Positions 1 to 7,300 of a stretch of DNA of 7,735 nucleotides are shown one piece after another. Both the position numbers and the translations under genes were made by a program. Each line of letters opens with the position of its first letter. The first letter of the stretch is position 1. The DNA comes from Negativicutes bacterium (lineage in GTDB: Bacteria; Bacillota_C; Negativicutes; Acidaminococcales; Acidaminococcaceae). The notes beneath the pieces are model-generated. The model was not told the DNA's origin and ran no database searches. It saw nothing but the letters and a program-made list of their open reading frames with translations. The stretch covers positions 1 through 7,735 of the forward strand of contig RZYP01000093.1 in NCBI GenBank assembly GCA_009930275.1, in the 5' to 3' direction.

Positions 1-1
1 C

Positions 2-1771
2 GCAATCAAGCAGGTTGCTTCAGGCCGTTTCGGCGTAACAAGCAACTATTTGGTTAATGCCGATGAAATACAAATTAAGATGTCCCAAGGTGCAAAACCC
101 GGCGAAGGCGGTCAGTTGCCAGGCAGCAAAGTCTATCCCTGGATTGCTGAATGCCGTGGAACGACTGCAGGCATACAGCTGATCTCTCCACCGCCTCATC
201 ATGACATTTATTCTATCGAAGATTTGGCTGAGCTTATTCATGACCTTAAAAATGCCAATCCGCGCGCGCGTATAAGCGTCAAGCTCGTATCCGAGGTCGG
301 CGTAGGTACAATTGCCGCAGGCGTTGTCAAAGCTTGTGCCGATGTCGTTCTCATCAGCGGTTATGACGGTGGCACAGGAGCCTCGCCTCGAACAAGCATC
401 AACCACGCGGGTCTGCCTTGGGAGCTTGGCCTTGTTGAAACTCATCAAACTCTGCTCTTAAACAACCTCCGTAATCGCGTTACCCTGGAAACTGACGGCA
501 AGCTGATGACTGGTCGCGATGTAATCATGGCAGCATTATTCGGCGCGGAAGAATTCGGTTTTGCCACAGCTCCGCTTATCGCTATCGGCTGCGTGATGAT
601 GCGTGTGTGCAACCTCAACACCTGCCCCATGGGTGTTGCGACGCAGGATCCTAAACTGCGCAAAAACTTCCAGGGAAAACCAGACTATGTTGTCAATTAC
701 ATGCGCTTTGTTGCCAAAGAAGTTCGCGAATACATGGCAGCACTCGGGTTTAAGACAATCAACGAAATGATTGGTCGAACTGAAGTGCTGGTTCCGAAAC
801 CGGAAAGAAACTGGAAAAGCAAAAATGTCGACTTGTCAGCCTTATTGCATAAGCCGGAAGTTGAACCCGGCACTGAGCAATACTGCACCATGAAACAAAA
901 CCATCAATTGGAAAAATCTTTGGACTGCAGAGAACTGCTGGCAATTTGCAAAACTGCAATTGAAGAAAAGAAACCGATTGACATAACTCTGCCAATTAAA
1001 AACACAGACCGCGTGGTAGGAACAATTCTTGGCAGCGAGATTACTCGCCGCTACGGCTTATCCGGCCTGCCAAAAGATACCATAAAGCTTGGTTTGAAAG
1101 GTTCGGCAGGACAAAGCTTCGGCGCTTTTCTTCCCAAAGGCGTAACTTTAACATTGGAAGGCGATGCCAACGACCATGTTGGTAAGGGCTTGTCAGGCGG
1201 CCGACTCATTATCAAACCGCCTGCTGATGTTGCCTTTAATCCGCACGAAAATATCATCATCGGCAATGTTGCCTTCTACGGCGCTACAAGTGGAGAAGCC
1301 TATATCCGCGGTATAGCAGGCGAACGCTTCTGCATAAGAAACAGCGGCGTGCACGCAGTTGTCGAAGGCGTCGGTGACCATGGCTGCGAGTACATGACAG
1401 GCGGGACTGTCGTCATTCTTGGCAAGACAGGGCGAAACTTTGCGGCCGGTATGTCCGGCGGTATCGCCTACGTTCTAGACTCGGAAGGCGACTTTGCCTC
1501 ATACTGCAACAAGGAAATCATTCTTTTAGAACCGCTTTCCGCTATCAACGATAAGCTGGAAGTCCAAAAAATGATTCTCACGCATGCCAAACTCACCGGC
1601 AGCAAAACAGCAGAAGAAATTATCAAGAATTGGGATGTTTATGTCAACAAGTTTGTTAAGGTCATCCCTAAAGACTACAAACGCGTTACTGAAAGAATTG
1701 CTGATATCATGCAAGACGGCTGCAGTAAAGAAGAAGCTGCCATCCGTGTTTTCGAGGAGGGACATGCATAA
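2..1771 (+). CDS. gltB: Glutamate synthase (NADPH) large subunit, C-terminal part (5' end outside window)
   Basis: This is the C-terminal 589 residues of the GOGAT large subunit, which makes glutamate from 2-oxoglutarate and the ammonia released from glutamine. The frame is open from base 2, so the start lies upstream; bacterial GltB is usually near 1500 residues, so the N-terminal glutaminase domain, the central domain and the beginning of the FMN domain are missing. Seen in the fragment: the FMN-barrel motif [10 protein letters not shown] (fragment residues 32-41), the loop [10 protein letters not shown], and the three cysteines of the [3Fe-4S] cluster as C-X5-C-X4-C (C197, C203, C208, codons at 590-625), the same spacing as in characterised GltB. 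The glycine-rich GXGXG beta-helix domain follows ([10 protein letters not shown], then GLSGGRLII). No frameshift or missing key residue is visible. It overlaps gltD by one base, which indicates one operon. The family call is very secure. Confidence 0.97.
   Translation, partial: AIKQVASGRFGVTSNYLVNADEIQIKMSQGAKPGEGGQLPGSKVYPWIAECRGTTAGIQLISPPPHHDIYSIEDLAELIHDLKNANPRARISVKLVSEVGVGTIAAGVVKACADVVLISGYDGGTGASPRTSINHAGLPWELGLVETHQTLLLNNLRNRVTLETDGKLMTGRDVIMAALFGAEEFGFATAPLIAIGCVMMRVCNLNTCPMGVATQDPKLRKNFQGKPDYVVNYMRFVAKEVREYMAALGFKTINEMIGRTEVLVPKPERNWKSKNVDLSALLHKPEVEPGTEQYCTMKQNHQLEKSLDCRELLAICKTAIEEKKPIDITLPIKNTDRVVGTILGSEITRRYGLSGLPKDTIKLGLKGSAGQSFGAFLPKGVTLTLEGDANDHVGKGLSGGRLIIKPPADVAFNPHENIIIGNVAFYGATSGEAYIRGIAGERFCIRNSGVHAVVEGVGDHGCEYMTGGTVVILGKTGRNFAAGMSGGIAYVLDSEGDFASYCNKEIILLEPLSAINDKLEVQKMILTHAKLTGSKTAEEIIKNWDVYVNKFVKVIPKDYKRVTERIADIMQDGCSKEEAAIRVFEEGHA
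1754..1760 (+). promoter_or_regulatory. Ribosome binding site of gltD inside the end of gltB
   Basis: GAGGAGG lies within the last codons of gltB, ten bases before the ATG at 1771. With the TAATG overlap of stop and start, it supports translational coupling of the two GOGAT subunits and fixes the gltD start. Confidence 0.85.
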
Positions 1772-3243
1772 TGGGAAAACCAACAGGATTTATGGATTAT
1801 ACTAAAAAAGAACTTGCCATGCGCCCCGCCCGCGAACGTCTGCAAGACTGGGACGAAGTTAAAACCAGCAGCCTTCCTCACAAAAAGGAATTGCAAACAC
1901 AGGCGGCTCGTTGTATGGACTGCTCAATACCTTTCTGCCATAGCGGCATTCTGTTGAACGGTGCCCTCTCCGGATGCCCTTTGCACAACTTAATGCCGGA
2001 ATTCAATGAATTCGTTTATCAAGGGCTTGACCATTTTGCCTATGTCCGTTTAAACAAAACTAATAATTTTCCTGAGTTTACCTCTCATGTCTGCCCCGCT
2101 CCCTGCGAAGGCGCTTGCAGTGCAGGTCTCGTAACCGAGCCGGTTTCGATCAAGAATCTTGAACAATATGTTATTGATCAAGCTTTTGCCAATAAACTTG
2201 TAAAGCCCAATAAACCTGCACATAGAACTGGCAAAAAAGTTGCCGTTATTGGTTCAGGACCGGCAGGTCTTGCCTGTGCTGACGAGTTGAACAAAGCTGG
2301 TCATTCTGTAACGGTATACGAAAGAGCTGACAGACCGGGCGGCCTGCTAATGTATGGCATCCCTAACATGAAGCTGGAGAAAAAGCTTGTTGAGCGTCGC
2401 GTCAAGCTTCTGAAGGACGGAGGAGTTGAATTCTCCCTTAACAGTGAAGTCGGACACAGCATATCCTCGGAAATGCTGACCAAGCAATATGATGCCGTCG
2501 TTCTCTGCACCGGCAGCACAGTTCCCCTCAATCTACCCATGCCGGGACGGGAGCTGAAAGGTATTCACTTCGCTAAGGAATATCTCCACTCAGCAACCAA
2601 AAGCCTTCTAGACTCTAAATTGACAGATGGGAAAGCAATTTCCGCTAAAGACAAAGACGTTGTCGTAATCGGCGGCGGCGATACCGGTACAGACTGCGTT
2701 GCTACGGCTCTGCGCCAAGGCTGCAAAAGCATAAGACAGATTGAAATTATGCCATGTCTTCCCCATTCGCGGACTCCTAACAATCCGTGGCCGGAATTTC
2801 CACGAGTGTTTAAAACCGATTACGGTCAGGAAGAAGCCATTGAGGTTTTTGGCAAGGATCCTCGTCAGTATTGCATTATGACCAAAGAATTTATTGGAAA
2901 CAAAGGCGCTGTCGACAAACTCCGTATTTGTCAGATAGAGTGGAAGAGCATCGATTGCAATATGGTTCCTGTGCCTATAGAAGGAACCGAAGAAATCATA
3001 CCTGCTCAGTTAGTTCTACTGGCTCTGGGTTTCGTTGGCACTGAACAAACTATTTTCGACGAATTCAAAGTTCAAAAATCACCGCAAAATACTATAGCGG
3101 CAGATGAAAAAAGTTATGCAACCTCTGTCGAAGGCATTTTTACAGCCGGAGACGCGCGTCGCGGCCAGAGCCTGGTTGTCTGGGCTATTGCCGAGGGCCG
3201 GCAAGCCGCTGCTGCAGTCAATAAATATCTGAAAAAAAAGTAA
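1771..3243 (+). CDS. gltD: Glutamate synthase (NADPH) small subunit
   Basis: The 490-residue FAD and Fe-S subunit of glutamate synthase oxidises NADPH and passes electrons to GltB in the cytoplasm. The N-terminal Fe-S region has cysteines C48, C51, C56 and C69 (CMDCSIPFC, then GCP), followed by CPAPCEGAC with C108, C112 and C116. The FAD-binding Rossmann motif GSGPAG is at 161-166, with the acidic end of strand 2 in YERADRPGG. The NADPH-binding motif GGGDTG is at 301-306. The C-terminal FAD contact is [18 protein letters not shown] (460-477), the signature of this family. Length is normal for GltD. Related proteins with the same fold (NADH-dependent ferredoxin:NADP oxidoreductase subunit, dihydropyrimidine dehydrogenase N-domain) are less likely because gltB lies directly upstream with a one-base overlap. 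The start is set by the AGGAGG site ten bases before ATG. It ends just before a strong hairpin pair. Confidence 0.97.
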   Translation: MGKPTGFMDYTKKELAMRPARERLQDWDEVKTSSLPHKKELQTQAARCMDCSIPFCHSGILLNGALSGCPLHNLMPEFNEFVYQGLDHFAYVRLNKTNNFPEFTSHVCPAPCEGACSAGLVTEPVSIKNLEQYVIDQAFANKLVKPNKPAHRTGKKVAVIGSGPAGLACADELNKAGHSVTVYERADRPGGLLMYGIPNMKLEKKLVERRVKLLKDGGVEFSLNSEVGHSISSEMLTKQYDAVVLCTGSTVPLNLPMPGRELKGIHFAKEYLHSATKSLLDSKLTDGKAISAKDKDVVVIGGGDTGTDCVATALRQGCKSIRQIEIMPCLPHSRTPNNPWPEFPRVFKTDYGQEEAIEVFGKDPRQYCIMTKEFIGNKGAVDKLRICQIEWKSIDCNMVPVPIEGTEEIIPAQLVLLALGFVGTEQTIFDEFKVQKSPQNTIAADEKSYATSVEGIFTAGDARRGQSLVVWAIAEGRQAAAAVNKYLKKK

Positions 3244-3250
3244 CTTAATG

Positions 3251-3290
3251 AAAAAAGCGGACCAACGGGGACAGTCCCCGTTGGTCCACT
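3251..3290 (-). terminator. Long perfect palindrome; REP-like hairpin that also reads as a - strand terminator
   Basis: A 14-bp perfect stem (GGACCAACGGGGAC at 3259-3272 against 3274-3287, one central base) lies just after the gltD stop. After one mismatch the pairing resumes for two more base pairs (A3256-T3290, G3257-C3289). Read on the - strand it is followed by GC and six T (3256 down to 3251), the layout of an intrinsic terminator for transcription arriving from the nitroreductase. On the + strand there is no T-run directly after it. The GGGGACAGTCCCC core resembles the dispersed palindromes that accompany Y1 (IS200/REP-type) transposases in many Bacillota; that link is inference, since no transposase is in the window. 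Confidence 0.7.
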
Positions 3291-3291
3291 C

Positions 3292-3329
3292 AAAAACACC
3301 CTCGGAGCTTTGCTCCGAGGGTGTTTTTT
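3292..3329. terminator. Bidirectional intrinsic terminator between gltD and the nitroreductase gene
   Basis: A 13-bp perfect stem (ACACCCTCGGAGC at 3296-3308 with 3312-3324) has a TTT loop and continues as A-T pairs at both ends. Six T follow on the + strand (3324-3329) and five A precede it (3292-3296), which read as T on the - strand. It therefore fits a terminator for gltBD and, four bases after the nitroreductase stop codon, for the convergent gene too. Confidence 0.93.
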
Positions 3330-3333
3330 GTGT

Positions 3334-3936
3334 CTATCTGAAAATCTTAAGTCGTTCGTCAATGTCTCCAAATTCTTTATCGCCCGCAGGCGCAAGCACT
3401 TTTCCAAAGGGCATCTGAGCAATCAGCTGCCAACTCTCAGGCAGTCCCCATTCACTGCGAACTGCATCATCAATCAAAGGATTGTAATGCTGCAGGGACG
3501 CACCTAACCCCTCAGACTCAAGTGCTGTCCAGATAACGAACTGATGCATTGCGTTGGTATGATGCGACCAGAAAGGGAAACGATCCGCATATGACGGAAA
3601 ACTATTACACAAATTTTCAACTATTTTTTTCTCTTCAAAAAACAGAATTGTTCCGTAGCCTGAGGCAAAACAGTCATTTATCTTCTTGGCTGTCTGTTCA
3701 AATTGTTTAGGAGAGACAATTTTTTCCAACTCAGCAAGCGTAAGGTCCCAAAGTTTCTTGTGCTCTTTACCAAACAAAAGGACTAATCTTGTGCTTTGCG
3801 AATTAAATGGCGATGGTGTATGAAGCAAAGCCTCACGTACAATTTCTTCGATCTTTGTTTCCGGCACAGTTTTCTCACTGCCTATAGAATAAATGCTTCT
3901 CCTGGCTTTGACCGCTTCCCAAAATAATTTTGCCAT
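3334..3936 (-). CDS. Nitroreductase family protein (Frm2/Hbn1/CinD-like)
   Basis: This 200-residue protein is a likely FMN-dependent NAD(P)H oxidoreductase of the nitroreductase fold, cytoplasmic, with no signal peptide or membrane segment. The N-terminal phosphate-binding motif ARRSIYSIG is at 11-19, the FMN-contact segment SPFNSQS at 42-48, a core strand [10 protein letters not shown] at 93-102, the diagnostic stretch [18 protein letters not shown] at 136-153, and the C-terminal [12 protein letters not shown] at 176-187. The LQHYNPLID motif is typical of the Frm2-like branch, whose members include yeast Hbn1/Frm2 and the copper-induced CinD of Lactococcus. Family members reduce nitroaromatics or quinones in vitro, but the natural substrate here is unknown. 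Length is normal. The ATG at 3936 is chosen because TAGGAGG sits seven bases before it. It is transcribed alone, convergent with gltBD and divergent from the activase gene. Confidence 0.93.
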   Translation of the reverse strand: MAKLFWEAVKARRSIYSIGSEKTVPETKIEEIVREALLHTPSPFNSQSTRLVLLFGKEHKKLWDLTLAELEKIVSPKQFEQTAKKINDCFASGYGTILFFEEKKIVENLCNSFPSYADRFPFWSHHTNAMHQFVIWTALESEGLGASLQHYNPLIDDAVRSEWGLPESWQLIAQMPFGKVLAPAGDKEFGDIDERLKIFR

Positions 3937-3943
3937 TACAATT

Positions 3944-3950
3944 CCTCCTA
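3944..3950 (-). promoter_or_regulatory. Ribosome binding site of the nitroreductase gene
   Basis: TAGGAGG on the - strand, seven bases before the ATG that begins at 3936. It is a near-consensus Shine-Dalgarno sequence and fixes the start codon. Confidence 0.88.
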
Positions 3951-4124
3951 CCTATTACTAAATAAAAGCTTTGACATTCTTACACCTTCATTTTACCTAA
4001 AAAGCATAATAATTAAAAGTAAAAAAACTAATTATCCATTACTATTTTTCATTTGTTGGAAACAATTTTTTCACGTCCTGAAAACCCAAAATCCTAGATA
4101 TAGTAACAAAAAACGATAATTATT

Positions 4125-4153
4125 TTGACAAATTCGTAAAGTAGCCTTATATT
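4125..4153 (+). promoter_or_regulatory. Sigma-A type promoter of the activase gene
   Basis: Perfect -35 TTGACA (4125-4130), 17-base spacer, and -10 TATATT (4148-4153), which differs from TATAAT at one position. Transcription should begin near 4160, giving an untranslated leader of about 160 bases before the ATG at 4322. An 8-base palindrome ATAATTAT (4116-4123) abuts the -35 box. Confidence 0.82.
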
Positions 4154-4159
4154 AAAGTG

Positions 4160-4321
4160 AGACACATAAATAGCAGCAAAAAGCCCTTGAATTATAGGCT
4201 TAAAAGCCTGTTGCAAGTCCCCATTTACTGTTAGATAAAGTCTGTTCTACAAAAATATTGCACTGCTATCCGAAAGGCTCCTCGAAACCTTTTCACAACA
4301 GCGACAGGTGGGTGAATCTAC
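4160..4321 (+). promoter_or_regulatory. Long 5' leader of the activase gene with possible structure
   Basis: The leader is longer than ribosome binding needs. By eye, ATAGCAG (4170-4176) pairs with CTGCTAT (4263-4269), extendable by CAA/TTG (4177-4179 with 4258-4260) across a 2-base bulge. AGGCT/AGCCT forms a short hairpin (4196-4209). TTCAC (4292-4296) can pair with GTGAA (4312-4316) and would hide the ribosome binding site. CTGTTG (4208-4213) can pair with CAACAG (4296-4301), competing with that hairpin. I recognise no known riboswitch class, and single helices of this length arise by chance in 160 bases, so a regulatory role is only a possibility. Confidence 0.3.
4306..4315 (+). promoter_or_regulatory. 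Ribosome binding site of the activase gene
   Basis: AGGTGGGTGA contains the core GGTGA ending six bases before the ATG at 4322. An in-frame TGA at 4313-4315 lies inside it, so no start further upstream is possible in this frame. Confidence 0.78.
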
Positions 4322-7300
4322 ATGAAACAATTGCGTGTAGGCGTGGACATTGGTTCAACAACAATTAAAATCGTTATAATTGACGAACTTGAAAATATTA
4401 TATTCCACAAGTATCAAAGACATTTTTCCGATATTCCAAGGGCTTTTTGCGGCTTTCTGGATTCTGCTCGCCCCATCTTATCAGAATCACCTTTTACTGT
4501 TATCGTGACCGGCTCTGCAGGCATAGGTCTTGCGGAAGGCCTTGATTTGCCCTTCGTACAAGAGGTTATTGCCTGCACCGCGGGCATCAGAAAATATTTG
4601 TCTAATACCAATACTGCCATAGAGCTTGGCGGTGAAGACGCCAAAATCACTTATTTTTATGATAATGTAGAACAACGCATGAACGGAGTTTGCGCCGGCG
4701 GCACAGGCTCCTTTATTGACCACATGGCAGCCCTGCTTAATACAGACGCAGCCGGTCTCAATGAAATGGCCAAACATGCCAAAACACTCCACCCCATAGC
4801 TTCTCGTTGCGGTGTCTTTGCCAAAACCGATGTGCAGGCCCTCATGAATGACGGCGTAGTCAAGGAAGACATTGCGGCTTCCATCCTGCAAGCCGTCGTT
4901 AACCAAACAATAGGAAGCCTGGCACAAGGTCGCCCGATTAAAGCCCCCTTGGCTTTCCTCGGTGGGCCTTTGTTCTTCCTTTCCGAACTACGTACTTTGT
5001 TTCTTAAAACACTTGGCATCGCAGAACACGAGTCGATTGTACCTGAATCTTCTCCTTATTTCATTGCTTTGGGAGCAATCTGGGCCCAATCCGGCTGCAG
5101 CATAGATTATTGTGAACTCACAAGCCGTTTGGCTAATTTCAAAGTCTCAGAAGTTAGTATAAACAACCTGCCCCCTCTATTTAAGAATGCTGATGATTAC
5201 GAACAATTCTGCAGCCGTCATGCAGAACACAAAGTAAAAAGAGCCGATCTGTCTACCCACAGAGGTCCCGCTTACCTTGGCATTGATGCCGGCTCCACTA
5301 CAACCAAGCTGACGCTTATTAACGAGGGCGGTGATTTGTTATACTCAGATTACGGCAGCAATCAGGGCAAACCTTTGTCCTCTGTCGTTTCCGCTTTGAA
5401 AAAAATGTACGCAAGCCTTAACAAAAGCACTTACATTGCCTATGCCGGCGTTACCGGCTATGGTGAAAAAATGGTTCAAGCCGCTCTGCAGGTCGACATG
5501 GGTGAGGTCGAAACAGTGGCCCATTTCAGAGCTGCAGAAACATTCTTGCCCGGTGTTACTTTTGTTATGGACATTGGCGGCCAAGATATGAAAAGCTTCA
5601 CCGTGAAAGACGGCATCATCGACTCCATTAAACTTAACGAAGCCTGTTCTTCCGGTTGCGGCTCCTTTATCAGCAATTTCTCGCAATCGCTCGGCATGAC
5701 TGTTTCCGACTTTGCTCAAGCGGCAATAACCTCCGAACGTCCTGTAGACCTTGGTACGCGTTGCACCGTATTTATGAACTCCAAAGTAAAACAGGCTCAA
5801 AAAGAAGGTGCCAGCGTCAGCGATATTTCAGCAGGCATTGCCGTTTCTGTCATAAAAAATGCTTTATTCAAGGTAATACGCATCAAAAATACCGAAGAGC
5901 TCGGTGCAAAAATTGTTGTCCAAGGCGGCACTTTTTATAATGACGCAGTCTTGCGCGCCTTAGAAAACCTCCTTCATTGCGAAGTCATACGTCCTGATAT
6001 CGCAGGACTCATGGGAGCTTATGGCATTGCCCTACTGGCAAAAGAAGCTGCTCCGGCAGCCGCACGTTCTAATCTTTTGCCAGCGTCAGACCTTGATTCC
6101 TTCTCTATCGCAAGAACCAACTATCGTTGCCATATATGCGGCAACCATTGCCTTATCACCTCCCTCAAATTCTCCAGCGGCAAAGTTTATCAGACCGGCA
6201 ATCGCTGTGAACGCGGCATAGGCAAAGCTTTGCCAAAAGATCCCGTTCCCAATCTTTACGAATATAAGCTGAATCGAGTATTCAATTATGAGCCCCTTCC
6301 AGAGGCTACAGCGATTAAGGGACAAATCGGTCTTCCGCGAGTACTCAACATGTACGAGGATTACCCGTTCTGGTTCACATTCTTTACCAAGCTTGGTTAC
6401 CGCGTCATCCTTTCCGATAAGTCTTCCCGAACTATTTACGAGCAAGGGCTGGAAACCATACCCTCAGATTCGCTCTGTTACCCTGCCAAAATGGTTCACG
6501 GGCATATAATTGACCTTATAAACAAAGGTGTTACTAAGATTTTTTACCCCTGTATCCCATACAACATTAAAGAGGATCCGCACGCCGACAACAATTATAA
6601 CTGTCCGGTGGTCACATCCTATGCCGAAAATATTCGTGCCAACATGAAAATTCTCTCAGAAAAAAATATTGAATTTCTCCAGCCATTTCTCCCCCTTGAT
6701 AATCCTGAAAGAATGACGAAACGAATGGAAGAAGAACTTAAAAATGAGAATTTATCCAGTCACGATATTGCCGTTGCGGCTAAGGCTGCCTATAATGAGC
6801 TGAAAAGATACAAAGAAGATGTGCAGCAGCAAGGTGAATATGTCCTTGAATATTTGAAGAAAACAAATACTAAAGGCATCGTTCTGACCGGACGCCCCTA
6901 TCATATCGACCCTGAAATAAACCACGGCCTGCCGGAACTGATTCAGTCTTATGGTCTTGCCGTACTTTCGGAAGATTCCATCAGCCATTTAGCACAGATA
7001 CCACGTCCGATTCGAGTCATGGATCAATGGATGTATCATTCAAGACTCTATGCGGCGGCTACTCTTGTTGCCAATAGAGCTGACCTCGAAATAATCCAGC
7101 TTAATTCTTTTGGCTGCGGCCTGGATGCTATTACTATGGATCAGGTCAAAGAACTGCTCGAAGCCAAGCAAAAAATCTATACGGCAATTAAACTTGATGA
7201 AATTAATAACCTCGGCGCCGCCCGTATCCGTATACGCTCTTTGTTAGCTACCCTTAAGGTGCGTAAGGTTGGCCCGCAAAGTAACATTGACGATGATCCT

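Larger units (their letters stand above)
3937..4321. other. AT-rich divergent intergenic region
   Basis: These 385 bases hold no credible coding frame. They contain the nitroreductase ribosome binding site at the left end, and the promoter, leader and ribosome binding site of the activase gene at the right. A small inverted repeat TTGTT-GGA-AACAA (4053-4065) lies between the two genes and could be an operator, but it is short. No convincing promoter for the nitroreductase is seen: the best - strand candidate -10, TAAAAT near 3990, has only a weak -35. Confidence 0.7.

Noticed and set aside
20..448. Open frame of 142 codons on the - strand
   Set aside because: It lies wholly within gltB, whose protein is unmistakable. 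The reverse frame has no ribosome binding site or recognisable domain.
3310..3507. Short + strand frame of 65 codons after the terminator
   Set aside because: It begins inside the terminator hairpin and runs antisense to the nitroreductase C-terminus, with no ribosome binding site.
3971..3999. TTGACA at 3971 as a second + strand promoter
   Set aside because: At 16-18 bases downstream there is no acceptable -10 box, and the better promoter at 4125-4153 is closer to the gene.
4160..4321. Known riboswitch, T-box or tRNA in the leader
   Set aside because: None of the conserved boxes I know (T-box AGGGTGGNACCGCG, TPP, cobalamin, SAM, c-di-GMP, glycine) can be read here, and no cloverleaf forms.
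4487..5019. Two overlapping - strand open frames (146 and 120 codons)
   Set aside because: They are antisense to the first ATPase module, overlap each other in different frames and resemble no family. They are shadows of a long real gene.
5345..5800. Open frame of 151 codons on the - strand
   Set aside because: It is antisense to the second ATPase module, including its conserved cysteine motifs, and has no ribosome binding site or known domain.
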